In this document: one piece after another, positions 46,260 to 55,417 of the stretch
Layout of the letters: the number at the start of each line of letters is the position of its first letter
How positions within the stretch are numbered: position 1 is the first letter of the stretch
Assembly: GCA_002436025.1 (NCBI GenBank)
Contig: DIXM01000002.1
Span: 124,001-188,000, forward strand
Direction of reading: 5' to 3'
Length of the DNA: 64,000 nt
Origin: a candidate division Hyd24-12 bacterium UBA6080
Lineage (GTDB): Bacteria; Fermentibacterota; Fermentibacteria; Fermentibacterales; JCC-6
The notes under the pieces: generated by a model
What the model saw: the letters and a program-made list of their open reading frames with translations, nothing else
Told to the model about the DNA's origin: nothing
Databases searched by the model: none
Position numbers and translations under genes: made by a program

Positions 46260-46597
46260 CGAATCCCCTCCACTTTCAACAGGACCGTCCGGTCGTCGCC
46301 GTGGTTGATCACCCTGCATTCCTCCCCTGCAGCGAGCACCACCGAATCTCCGGGAAGGATGATCTCGAGCCCGCCGTCGGGAGAGGCGACGCCTGCGATG
46401 CCCTCCAGGAGAACCAGCAGTGCTCCCGCTGCAGAGCCGAAACGGGCCGTTCTGCCCCCGGGGGAGATGAAGACCTTCTTGGCGCTGAATTTTCCGCAGC
46501 CCGACGCCTGATCGGCTATGAGCGCCTCGCTGACTCCCGATGCCCCATCCTCCATGACCCTTGCGGGTCTGATGCCCGGTCTGCGTAAAACCTTCAT
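46256..46597 (-). CDS. small cupin-like protein
   Basis: This is a 113-residue protein. The second half, AGALLVLLEGIAGVASPDGG, LEIILPGDSVVLAAGEECRV and VLLKVEGI, has the strand and turn pattern of a one-domain RmlC-like cupin, with the GD(S/T) turn of motif 2. The metal-binding His residues of classic cupins are not evident, so binding without metal is possible. It begins two bases after the patatin gene stop, with GGGAAGG upstream, and overlaps a small lipoprotein gene. Function unknown. Confidence 0.6.
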   Translation of the reverse strand: MKVLRRPGIRPARVMEDGASGVSEALIADQASGCGKFSAKKVFISPGGRTARFGSAAGALLVLLEGIAGVASPDGGLEIILPGDSVVLAAGEECRVINHGDDRTVLLKVEGIR

Positions 46598-46599
46598 GT

Positions 46600-48699
46600 C
46601 TACCTTCCCGGTCCGAACGAGTAATCGCTTCCCATCGAAACTGTCCAGCGTATTGAGCCGTCATCGGGAAGCCCCACGGAAAGTTTTGCCGATCCTCCCG
46701 GCACGTTCATCTGAAGATACGCCCCCACACCGTAGTGCAGGTCGCCGTCACGGGGGTCACGGATCGATTCGTAATCCCACGTCGCGGCTGAGGTAAGGCC
46801 CGCGTTGACCGGACCCAACAGTTTGTGCTGCAGAAAGACGCTCGCAGCTGTTCTCTGTCTCGTTGGGAGGGTGTTCCACCTGTAGCCCGGAATTGAGCAT
46901 TCGGATGTGTTGCGGGAGTCCTGCCAGGAGTAGTTGCGGCCAGTGAGGATCTGCCCCCATGTGCTCATGCCGGAGATGAACCCGTAACCCATGTCTGCCA
47001 TCCCCTCGAAGCTCCAGGTGAAGAGGTTGTGCCTGTGGCTGGGCTGTGGAGAGACCGAGAAGCCAAGGGACAGTGAAGTGCCGGGCGCCATTGCCGATGG
47101 ATTCTCCCTTGTGTCCGCAGTGGCCCTTACGAAAACAGCTGGAAAACCCTCGCGGGAAAAGCCGCTGTAACGCCGGCCGAACCAGCCGACACCCGTTTCG
47201 GTCAACCCGAACCAGGAAACTGTGCGGCCCGATGAAAGGGAAAGGTGGTGGTCGGCCCAGATCCGTTCGGGAGACGTTCCGTCCCGGCACGGCTCCTCGG
47301 CCATGATCTGGTGCATGCTGCCCTCGAGGCGAAGATAGCTCTGCCCGGCTCGGGTGTTCAGTGATCCCTCGAGGAAAGCGTACCTGTCGCCCCCCCCGGC
47401 ACTGACGATCCCTGTCATGGCGCGGTTGAAGGTGTTGCGGTGGTCGATCGTTATCCGTCCGTCGAGGCCGTAGTCGCTGTGGTACGTGAGGCCTATGCCC
47501 AGGGATGCGGGGTTCTTCTCCTTGAGAATGAAGGCGATGTCCACGTTGTCGGCAGTATCACCCGGGTACAACCTGAACCTGAGGGTTTCGAAGAGATTTG
47601 AGGCGTACAGCTCTTCGGAGGCGTCCCGGACGGTTCCAGGAAGAATGGAATCGCCCCTCTCGAGAAGGAGCCAGGCGTTCACCGCGCGAAAGGAGACCCT
47701 GCTGTTCCCGGTAATCAGAAGGTTTCTCAGCCTGTAAACCGGAGCAGTGAAGGGCTCACGTGGAGGCGCGCCCCGGGGGATGTCGGGGTTCTGCGCAAGC
47801 CAGTCGATGGTCTGGGTGTATCCCCACTGTACAAGGCTGTCGATGGAGTCGAAACTCCACAGTTTCGTGTCACCCAGGTCGGGGCGGAAGTACCATTCGG
47901 GCTCGATCATGTGCTGGTCGTTCACCCGTTTTGACATTGCGTCGTAGACGTAGCTGCCCATGTCGAGCAGTGACGGTTCATCGGGGAAGGAATCGGGGTA
48001 TGTGTAACCCACATCGACGGCGAGCGCCGGAAGGTCCGGCCAGGCCTTGGCCGCGGCGTCGACGGGAAGATTGTCGAAAACACCGCCGTCCACCAGCAGC
48101 ATTTCCCCATCCCTTACCGCGGGGAAGGCAGCTGGTATTGCCATGCTGGCAAGAAGAGCCCTGGAAAGGTCACCCGAACGGAACATGACCCGTCTGCAGG
48201 TGGGGATGTCGACCGCCACCACCCTGAGCGGGATCGGAAGCGAATCGAAGGAGGAACCGCGCTGCACCTGCAGGGGTCCCGTCAGCGAGGAGAGAAGCAG
48301 ACCCGCACGCATGTTGGAGACTGCGCTGGACGGTATGAGCGGCATGAGCCCCCTGAGATTCAGGGTGATGAGGTCCTGCCTGCCTCTTATCCTGTCCGGG
48401 AGCAGTGCCATTCGGGCATCGGGGGTGGAACTGAAGAGGTGGTCCCAGTCGACGCTTCGTGCGATGCTGTCCAACTGTGAAGCGTTGTAACCGCAGGCAT
48501 AAAGCCCGGAGAGCAGGGCGCCCATGCTTGTGCCCGCAAGCGCCCTGATCGGAACGCCCTCTTCTTCCAGCGCAATTAGCACACCGATGTGTGCGAGCCC
48601 ACGGGCGCCTCCCCCGGAGAGAACGAGGGCTACTCCTTCCTGCGAATGCAGCATTCCCGGAACGGTGAGGAGCAGAAGAACAATCAGCAGGGCTTTCAT
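46600..48699 (-). CDS. patatin-like phospholipase with POTRA and BamA-like barrel (PlpD, type Vd)
   Basis: This is a 699-residue protein. A signal peptide (1-19) is followed by a patatin domain: oxyanion GGGARG (about 29-34), nucleophile elbow GTSMG (about 55-59) and the DGG of the Ser-Asp dyad (VDGGVFDN). Then come a POTRA-like segment (about 320-400, YRLRNLLITGNSRVSFRAV in parts) and a C-terminal barrel of alternating strands (ASLGIGLTYHSDYGLDGRI and on) like BamA/TamA. This is the layout of PlpD, the type Vd autotransporter, about 728 residues. It would expose or release a phospholipase at the cell surface. AAAGGAG precedes the ATG. Confidence 0.9.
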   Translation of the reverse strand: MKALLIVLLLLTVPGMLHSQEGVALVLSGGGARGLAHIGVLIALEEEGVPIRALAGTSMGALLSGLYACGYNASQLDSIARSVDWDHLFSSTPDARMALLPDRIRGRQDLITLNLRGLMPLIPSSAVSNMRAGLLLSSLTGPLQVQRGSSFDSLPIPLRVVAVDIPTCRRVMFRSGDLSRALLASMAIPAAFPAVRDGEMLLVDGGVFDNLPVDAAAKAWPDLPALAVDVGYTYPDSFPDEPSLLDMGSYVYDAMSKRVNDQHMIEPEWYFRPDLGDTKLWSFDSIDSLVQWGYTQTIDWLAQNPDIPRGAPPREPFTAPVYRLRNLLITGNSRVSFRAVNAWLLLERGDSILPGTVRDASEELYASNLFETLRFRLYPGDTADNVDIAFILKEKNPASLGIGLTYHSDYGLDGRITIDHRNTFNRAMTGIVSAGGGDRYAFLEGSLNTRAGQSYLRLEGSMHQIMAEEPCRDGTSPERIWADHHLSLSSGRTVSWFGLTETGVGWFGRRYSGFSREGFPAVFVRATADTRENPSAMAPGTSLSLGFSVSPQPSHRHNLFTWSFEGMADMGYGFISGMSTWGQILTGRNYSWQDSRNTSECSIPGYRWNTLPTRQRTAASVFLQHKLLGPVNAGLTSAATWDYESIRDPRDGDLHYGVGAYLQMNVPGGSAKLSVGLPDDGSIRWTVSMGSDYSFGPGR

Positions 48700-48813
48700 G
48701 AAACTCCTTTACCCGGCTTGGAACTTTCCCTATTATAGAAATCTACAGACCTTGAGGGATTGCTTTGTCCAACACCGCATTTTACGCGGTTCTTTCAAGA
48801 AAAAGGAGATGAG

Positions 48814-50754
48814 TTGAAACTTCTTGCTGTTATCGTTCTTGCAGCGGCGGCCGGTTTTGCCGGGGTCACCGTCACTGAAAGTTCAGCGGAAGGCATGAGC
48901 ATTGTGCTCACAGCCGGTGTTCCGCAGTTCGGAACCATGTTCATGCGCGGCGTTCAGTACGCCACAGTTACAGTGGCCGATGCCGTGAACCTCTCCGAAG
49001 CCGGTTTCCCCAGACTCCCGGTCTACCGAACCTGGATCGAGATCCCCATCGGCGCCACCGTTGATGTCAGCGTCACCGAACACAGGGTCGAAACCTTCGA
49101 CGGTTCGGGACTTCCCGTGGAACCCGCGGTCATCAGCGCCGAGAAGAGCCGCCCCCGTGACAGCTTCACCGTGGTGCACGACCCTTCGGTGTACTCACTG
49201 GGCACCCTCTACCCCGCCGAATGGGTCAGGGTTATCTACGCCGGTGAGATGCGCGGTCGAAACCTTGCCCTGATCGAGGTCACTCCCGTTCGGTGGGACC
49301 CCTCCGGCGGCTTCACCTTCCTTGCTGCGGCCGACATCCGGCTCGACTTCACGGGCGGAGACATCGGCAGAAGCTACGACAGAGCCCGCCGCATGGCCTG
49401 CAACGAGTTCGACACCCTTCTCGCAAGCTTCACCGCCAACTACGGCATTTTCGAGGGCGATCTCGACACTCCCCCTGCGCCCTACCTCATCATAGGTCAT
49501 TCCGACTTCGTGACCACCGGCATGGACGCCTTCGTGGCCCACAAGGAAGCGCTCGGTTTCGATGTGACAATGGTCGACCTCTCCGTGACGGGCTCCACCG
49601 CCACCCAGATCCAGACCTACATCCACAACGCCATCGAAACCTGGACGAACCCCCCGGTCTACGTTCTTCTCGTGGGCGACATCGAGTACGTTCCAGGCAT
49701 GCCCGCCACTGCAACCGGCGGAAGCACCGATCTTTACTACGTCGCCCTCAATGACGGCGGCTACATCCCTGACGCGTTCATAGGCCGCTTCAGTGTTCAG
49801 AACACCGGGCAGGCCGTTCTCATGGCCCAGAGGGTCATCGACTACGAATCCAACACCGGTGTGCTCAGCTGGGTCCAGAAGCTTCTCTGGATAGCCTCCA
49901 GCGACAACTACAACATCTCCGAGGGCACCCACAACTTCTGCGTCGACACCTACGCCACGCCACGCGGTTACATGAGCACAAAGGTCTACCCCCACTCCGG
50001 CGGCACTGCGGCACAGGCTGTCACGGCAATCAACGCCGGCCTTTCCATGATCACCTTCAGTGGTCATGGCAGCAGCACGAGTTGGGCCGACATGAGCTTC
50101 GGCTCATCCGACTTCAACCAGTTGACCAACGACGGCATGTTCCCCGGTGTTCTTTCACATGCATGCAACACAGGGCAGTACAACGTCGGCACCTGCTGGG
50201 CCGAAACCTGGACCCGTACGCCGGGCAGGGGCGGTCTCTACTTCTGGGGCAGTTGGCCCAGCACATACTGGAATGAGGATGACATTCAGGAGAGGGGCGA
50301 GTACGACTTCTTCCTGGGCGATGACGTGCACTGGCCCATGGGCTACATGAACGGCGGCCTTCTCGCCGTCTTCACCTACTACTCAGGCGGCGGCAGTTCC
50401 AAGTACTACTACGAGGGGTACCACCTCTTCGGCGACCCCAGCGTGATTACCAAGACATGGCCCATGACCGGCATCGAAACCCAGACCGAGGGCGTGTCAC
50501 TGGCTCCCATCACGGTGTCCGTCTCCAACCCCGTTTCGGGAACGGTTCCCGTGCACATGTCCGGGCTGGGCGGTCCAGCATCGCTTTCCGTCTACGATAT
50601 TGCGGGTCGTCTTGTGGCCAGACCCTTCCAGGGCAACCTGAACGGCCAGGCAACGATCACCTGGGACAACCAGGAGCTTGGTACCGGCGTGTACTTCCTC
50701 AGGCTGACCCAGGGCGACCAGATGGCTACTGCCAAGGTTACGCTGGTCCGCTAG
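48814..50754 (+). CDS. gingipain-like C25 cysteine protease with T9SS sorting domain
   Basis: This protein is about 646 residues. I start at TTG 48814 because AGGAG lies five bases upstream and the signal peptide KLLAVIVLAAAAGFAG follows. A gingipain-type propeptide region (about 20-190) leads into the catalytic domain: APYLIIGH, VYVLLVGDIEYVPG, ITFSGHGS (His418) and LSHACNTG (Cys451) give the His-Cys dyad of family C25. The end (about 570-646; VSVSNPVSGTV, LSVYDIAGRLV, GTGVYFLRLTQ) is a Por/type IX sorting tail. It should be secreted through the outer membrane and fixed to the surface or released. A UUCG terminator follows. Confidence 0.9.
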   Translation: MKLLAVIVLAAAAGFAGVTVTESSAEGMSIVLTAGVPQFGTMFMRGVQYATVTVADAVNLSEAGFPRLPVYRTWIEIPIGATVDVSVTEHRVETFDGSGLPVEPAVISAEKSRPRDSFTVVHDPSVYSLGTLYPAEWVRVIYAGEMRGRNLALIEVTPVRWDPSGGFTFLAAADIRLDFTGGDIGRSYDRARRMACNEFDTLLASFTANYGIFEGDLDTPPAPYLIIGHSDFVTTGMDAFVAHKEALGFDVTMVDLSVTGSTATQIQTYIHNAIETWTNPPVYVLLVGDIEYVPGMPATATGGSTDLYYVALNDGGYIPDAFIGRFSVQNTGQAVLMAQRVIDYESNTGVLSWVQKLLWIASSDNYNISEGTHNFCVDTYATPRGYMSTKVYPHSGGTAAQAVTAINAGLSMITFSGHGSSTSWADMSFGSSDFNQLTNDGMFPGVLSHACNTGQYNVGTCWAETWTRTPGRGGLYFWGSWPSTYWNEDDIQERGEYDFFLGDDVHWPMGYMNGGLLAVFTYYSGGGSSKYYYEGYHLFGDPSVITKTWPMTGIETQTEGVSLAPITVSVSNPVSGTVPVHMSGLGGPASLSVYDIAGRLVARPFQGNLNGQATITWDNQELGTGVYFLRLTQGDQMATAKVTLVR

Positions 50755-50774
50755 GGTTTCTCCGTCCCTGTTTC

Positions 50775-50798
50775 ACCGGGGCGCTTCGGCGCCCCGGT
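50775..50798 (+). terminator. UUCG-tetraloop terminator after the C25 protease gene
   Basis: ACCGGGGCGC and GCGCCCCGGT pair in a perfect 10-bp stem around TTCG (50785-50788), about 20 bases after the stop codon. The very stable UUCG loop and the following TCCTTATAT fit an intrinsic terminator. Confidence 0.75.
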
Positions 50799-50912
50799 TC
50801 CTTATATCCGGCGGCTTTTCAGCAGTTTCGTTCAGGGTTATTGATAGAACGTTTGCAGGTGAGCTTTTTTGACACTGTTTTTCAGGGACTGCATCAAGAA
50901 AAGGGGGGAACC

Positions 50913-52514
50913 ATGAAAAGGGCTTCACTGCTGTTTTTGCTTGTGGCACTTCTGGTTTCGGGGTGTTTTCTCGAGGGGGGGCTCGGCCACGGGAAAACGG
51001 CCGAGGTCGAGGTCACGGCTGCCGAGCCCGGGCTTGAAGAAGTCATTGCCGACGCGGAGGCGGTGTTTCTTACAGCGGGGGTTCCTGTCGAGGATGACTT
51101 CCCGTGCGTTTTACTCAAACTCAAATCAGGCGGGATCACTGTTGTTGAAGCCACCGCTTCGGGCAGGTTCGACCCCGTAATGGCAGTGGTTGACAAGGAA
51201 GGCGCCGTTCTGGCGGTGAACGACGACTGGGACGGCACGGTCGACAGCAGGATAGTTCTGGGAGAGGTGCCCCCCGGCGCCAGGATCCTGGTGTGGGGCC
51301 TTAACGGCGACCGCGGCAGTGCGACTGTGGCCGTCAGTGCAGGAACGGCAAAGGACCTCGAGGACTGGACCATCGGCGCGACCCTTGCCACTGGCTATAT
51401 GGAGTCGGTTCTTCTTGAAGACAAGGGCAATGACTGTATGGAAGAGCTGATCGAGGACCTGGACAATTCGGAGATCTACGTCTCTGACTGGGAGAGCGCC
51501 ATTCTCGTGCCGTTTTCAGTGACCACCGAGGGCTACCATGCCATCACCCTGGATTCCGAAGAGTTCGATCCCTACATGGTGGTGGTCTCCATCGACCGTG
51601 GCAGGGCGGATTACCTGGCCATGAATGATGACGGCGGAACTGACTGGAACTCGCGGTTGATTCTTGACCTCGAACCCGGATCGTACGGCGTTGTGGTGAA
51701 CTCATACTCCGGCAGTGACGACAGTCCCTTCAGCATATCCGTGTCGCCCGTGGAGTTGGGTGACGGCGAGATATCATGGGTCGAGGTTCCCGCTTCGGGT
51801 GAGGGTTTCATCTCGGGCGAAGAAATGGCAATGGTTTTCTGGCCCGGCATAAACGATGAGTGGCACTGCTCGGGCATCGTGGCTTCCACGCCTGTCTCGG
51901 CTTTCGGGTTCGTTGTGGAAGAGTCGGGGCTTTACGAACTCTCCGCAGTATCGGACATCGACTGCACCCTTACCCTGCTTGGCTACGAAAGCCCCGAAGA
52001 CGCTCTCTGCATTGACTACAACGATGACTACGACGGCTGGAACCCCTCCATCATCCAGAACCTCGAACCGGGAACCTACCTTGCCCTCGTGGCTCCCTAC
52101 GACGATGCCTCTCAGGCGGCCGTGACCTTCCTTGTGGAGTCGGTCGAAGAGAACCTGCCCGACCCCGTGCCTCTGGTCCCTGGAGCATCACATGAGATCA
52201 CCCTCTCCCCAGGGTCTCCAATCGGGCTTTTTACGCTGAACATGGTGGGGGGATACAACTACTCGCTCTCCGCGGAGAGCGAGGACCTCGACGCCATGAT
52301 CACCGTGACGTTCACGGACGGCTCACAGCTCGTGGACGATGACGGGGGCGAGGGATTCAATTCATATATCGAATTCGTGCCCACGGCCGGGCAACTGGGT
52401 GAGGCCATTCTCAGGGTCGAAACCTACGCCGGAAGCCCTGACGGCAGCATCACCGTGTCATTCCAGCGGCTGGAAAGGCTTGGCGAGGAACAGTCCTTTT
52501 CCCTTTACGACTGA
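50913..52514 (+). CDS. lipoprotein with four PPC-like beta repeats
   Basis: This is a 533-residue protein. The ATG at 50913 has AAGGGGGGAA upstream; the lipoprotein signal ends LLVSGCFLEG with Cys at residue 19. Four repeats of about 110 residues follow, each a beta-sandwich like the bacterial pre-peptidase C-terminal (PPC) domain with an acidic loop: NDDWDG, NDDGGTDWN, NDDYDGWN and DDDGGEGFN. The loops may bind calcium. Such domains normally sit at the end of secreted proteases; here they form the whole protein. It follows the C25 protease gene after a terminator, and its end overlaps the convergent addA-like gene by 10 bases. Confidence 0.8.
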   Translation: MKRASLLFLLVALLVSGCFLEGGLGHGKTAEVEVTAAEPGLEEVIADAEAVFLTAGVPVEDDFPCVLLKLKSGGITVVEATASGRFDPVMAVVDKEGAVLAVNDDWDGTVDSRIVLGEVPPGARILVWGLNGDRGSATVAVSAGTAKDLEDWTIGATLATGYMESVLLEDKGNDCMEELIEDLDNSEIYVSDWESAILVPFSVTTEGYHAITLDSEEFDPYMVVVSIDRGRADYLAMNDDGGTDWNSRLILDLEPGSYGVVVNSYSGSDDSPFSISVSPVELGDGEISWVEVPASGEGFISGEEMAMVFWPGINDEWHCSGIVASTPVSAFGFVVEESGLYELSAVSDIDCTLTLLGYESPEDALCIDYNDDYDGWNPSIIQNLEPGTYLALVAPYDDASQAAVTFLVESVEENLPDPVPLVPGASHEITLSPGSPIGLFTLNMVGGYNYSLSAESEDLDAMITVTFTDGSQLVDDDGGEGFNSYIEFVPTAGQLGEAILRVETYAGSPDGSITVSFQRLERLGEEQSFSLYD

Positions 52515-55417
52515 TCTGTCCGTCCTCCTCCCCGGGTCTCCGGGGGGGAGGGCTCCCTTGTTGTCACACACGTCCGGTTCTGCAGGAGAACGAGCCTGCA
52601 CGCAGCCGGTTTTGCCGTAACCTTTTCCAGCGTTTCCGCATACGTGTTCAGTTTTACCCTGTATTCGTCCATCAGCGTTCCGATCGTCCCGGGGCTGTCC
52701 GTCTTGAAGTCTATGACTTCGAGGTGGGTGCCCATGTCCAGAAGAAGGTCGACGTACTGGATCCTGCCGTGTGAGAGCAGTGGGTATTCCCTGCCCACAA
52801 TGCTGGCGTTCGATAACCTGAAGGGAAGTGGAGTCCGGAAGAAGGCCAGTGCAAGCCCTGCCGCCGTGTCGGGGAACTCCATGCCCCGTCTGAGCCGGGG
52901 CAGGTTCTGTTCCAGCCAGTTTTCCGGGCAGTTCAGGTCGATCTTCTCGAGAAGCCCGTGCACCTCCGTTCCCAGTCGCATGGCCTTTGCTCCCTGTTCC
53001 GGCTCGGGAAACTGCCGATTCGGAACAACGGAGGAGGGCACGGGGCGGAACGCACTGGGGCCCTGACCGCCGTGAAGGGAACCAAGGTCGAGGGGAGACG
53101 GTGTTTCTTCGGTGAAGAAGCTTTCCGCACCCTGCAGCGCCTCGCGAAGGACCAGTGCATGCCCCGACAGCTTTTCGTCGGCATCGGAAAAGATCACGAG
53201 TCTTTCTCGGGGACGCGTCACTGCCACGTAAAGAAGCCTTCTGAACTCTGCGTTCGAGCGGGCTTTCTCGCGGGCGGAGAGCCTTGCGAAGTGAGGGCTC
53301 TTACCCTCACCGAGCCCCACTGCCGCTTCGGAAGCCCTGGGGTCGGTGAGCAGGGGGGTTCTCTGAGCGTTGCCGCCCCGTCCGGGATTGAGAAGGATCA
53401 CGTTGTTCCATGTGAGTCCCTTCGCCCTGTGAATGGTGCTGAGGGTTACGGACTCGCCGCTTTCAGGGGATGCCGACGGCTCTTCGGATGAGAGGCTCGA
53501 CGTTCCGCCGAGAATGTCGAGGAGTTGTTCCATGCCCTCGCATTCCCGGGCTCTCTCAAGAATGCTTCTGAGGTTCGACAGCCTCCTGTTCACCTCGAAA
53601 CCGCTCTCCCTTACCACTTCAGTTATGCAGGTGGTGCGGAAAACTGTCTCGATGAACAGCCCTGGCGAAAGGTTCGATGCCGCTTTGCGAAGCCCGCGCA
53701 GGACGCCCTCGGCCTCCTGGACCTCCCGGGTGGGCCTGCCAATGAGCGCAAGGCTGACGTTGATGTCATCCAGGCCGAAGTAGAGGGAACGAAGGGTGTG
53801 CACCCATGCCCGCGTGTCGCCGGGGTCGGTCACCGCTCGAATGAGCATGGCGGTGTCGCTGACTTCCGGTCTTTCCTTGAAATCCCTTCCCGCCTCGACC
53901 GTGTATGGGATGTTCCTGCTGTCGAGAGCCTCGACCAGCTCTTCCAGACGGGTGGTTGCCCTGAAGAGAACGGCCCATTCGCCGTAATTTTCACCGCTGA
54001 GCATGTTGGCGACGGCCTCGGCCTGAACCCTGCCCTTGTACTCTGCGGACGGGCCTTCGTCGGGGGGCGCGGGAAGTCTTACCACATGGGGTTTCGGACC
54101 GTCCTTCGCGCCGGGTGCGGGGAGAAGCGGAGCGTACTCGGGAAGGAACGGCTTCTCCTCGTCTGGAACCACTGCGAACAGAGCGTTTCCGAAGGCGTTC
54201 ACGAAGTCGATCACGGCCCGGCAGGATCTGAAACTGGTGGAGATGGTTTCCCTGAGGGCGCCTTCCCTGTGTACGAAATCCACGGTTTCCCTGTAAGTCT
54301 CGATATCGGCGCTTCTCCAGCCGTAGATGGACTGTTTGGGGTCGCCCACGATGGTCATGCGCCCATTCAGGCCGCATGTGGAAAGAAAACCCAGGAACAG
54401 GCCGGCCTGAAGCAGGCTGGTGTCCTGGAATTCATCGATGAGGATGTGCCTGAATCGAAGGGAGAGGGCTTCCCTCAGCTCGGGGCTTCGATTGACGGCG
54501 GCATGGGCCAGGTGCAGCAGGTCGTCGTAGGAAAGCCGCGTCTTGTCACTGTCCCAGCGTCTGCGCGCATTCAGCGCACAGGGGATGACAATCTTCTCAA
54601 GCGCCGGTACGAGCCCCGCGTAGACCTCGATGCCCCTCAGGCGGTCGAGGTGTGAATTGAGTGTTTTGACCTCGGCCTTGACCTCATCCAGCGTTTCTTT
54701 GCCCCCCCAGGCCTGAGCCTTCCCGACGTTGCATTTGATCGCCCCAATGCTCCTGAACTCCCCGCCACTTGCGAGCGGTTCAAGGACCGAAGCCATCTGC
54801 CCGTGAAGCAGGTCGGAGGGATCAGAGCATTTCGCGGCGAGTCCGGTCAACCGGGACAATGCCTCCCGTCTGCCGTCCGTCAGCGCCATCGAATGATCTC
54901 CGAAAACCCCGATGTCACTGATCCAGCGAAGGGGTTCGAGCTTGGACGCCAGTTCCCGCAGGGCTTCCGAGCCGGGGCTGACGAGTGCGGGCATGCATTC
55001 TGCGGCATAGTCGGGCTTCAGGCAGGACAGGCTCGAATCCCACAGCATCCTCTGTTCCCTGCCGGTGAAGTGGCTGGCTTCGACTGCGAAATCGGGGCTG
55101 GAGTCGGTCAGATGGGGGTACTCCTTCAAAACCCTGGACGCGAAGCCGTGGATGGTCGTTATCCATGCCGCTCCCATCCCCCCGCCCTGTCCGTGCAGGG
55201 CCGCCCTTATCCTCACCCTGAGCTCGGCGGCCGCGGCCTCGGTGAAAGTGACAACCGCAAGGTTGGCAAGCGGAATGCCGTCACGAAGGACCAGGTTGGC
55301 CACACGTTCGGTGAGAAGGGTGGTCTTGCCGGTACCCGCGCTTGCCTCGACAACTACGCTGCGGGCGGTTTCCGCCGTTATCCTGTCCCGCGAAGGCTTG
55401 TCAGGAGGATCCAGCAC
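52505..55417 (-). CDS. addA: UvrD/RecB-family helicase-nuclease, AddA-like
   Basis: This is a 970-residue protein. Walker A is EASAGTGKTTL (about 24-34), motif II DEFQDTSLLQ, motif III GDPKQSIYGWRSADI, motif V IHRAKGLTWNNVILLNPG and motif VI VAVTRPRERLV, as in superfamily 1A helicases. The C-terminus has EVIDFKTD near residue 902, the PD-(D/E)xK nuclease core seen in AddA and RecB. It would unwind and degrade DNA at double-strand breaks and prepare it for RecA. The GTG start at 55417 overlaps the AddB-like gene by 17 bases with GGAAGG upstream. It is shorter than Bacillus AddA (about 1230). Confidence 0.9.
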   Translation of the reverse strand: MLDPPDKPSRDRITAETARSVVVEASAGTGKTTLLTERVANLVLRDGIPLANLAVVTFTEAAAAELRVRIRAALHGQGGGMGAAWITTIHGFASRVLKEYPHLTDSSPDFAVEASHFTGREQRMLWDSSLSCLKPDYAAECMPALVSPGSEALRELASKLEPLRWISDIGVFGDHSMALTDGRREALSRLTGLAAKCSDPSDLLHGQMASVLEPLASGGEFRSIGAIKCNVGKAQAWGGKETLDEVKAEVKTLNSHLDRLRGIEVYAGLVPALEKIVIPCALNARRRWDSDKTRLSYDDLLHLAHAAVNRSPELREALSLRFRHILIDEFQDTSLLQAGLFLGFLSTCGLNGRMTIVGDPKQSIYGWRSADIETYRETVDFVHREGALRETISTSFRSCRAVIDFVNAFGNALFAVVPDEEKPFLPEYAPLLPAPGAKDGPKPHVVRLPAPPDEGPSAEYKGRVQAEAVANMLSGENYGEWAVLFRATTRLEELVEALDSRNIPYTVEAGRDFKERPEVSDTAMLIRAVTDPGDTRAWVHTLRSLYFGLDDINVSLALIGRPTREVQEAEGVLRGLRKAASNLSPGLFIETVFRTTCITEVVRESGFEVNRRLSNLRSILERARECEGMEQLLDILGGTSSLSSEEPSASPESGESVTLSTIHRAKGLTWNNVILLNPGRGGNAQRTPLLTDPRASEAAVGLGEGKSPHFARLSAREKARSNAEFRRLLYVAVTRPRERLVIFSDADEKLSGHALVLREALQGAESFFTEETPSPLDLGSLHGGQGPSAFRPVPSSVVPNRQFPEPEQGAKAMRLGTEVHGLLEKIDLNCPENWLEQNLPRLRRGMEFPDTAAGLALAFFRTPLPFRLSNASIVGREYPLLSHGRIQYVDLLLDMGTHLEVIDFKTDSPGTIGTLMDEYRVKLNTYAETLEKVTAKPAACRLVLLQNRTCVTTREPSPPETRGGGRTDQS

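Noticed and set aside
53525..54655. 376-residue plus-strand open frame
   Set aside because: It is antisense to the addA-like gene, whose helicase motifs are all on the minus strand.
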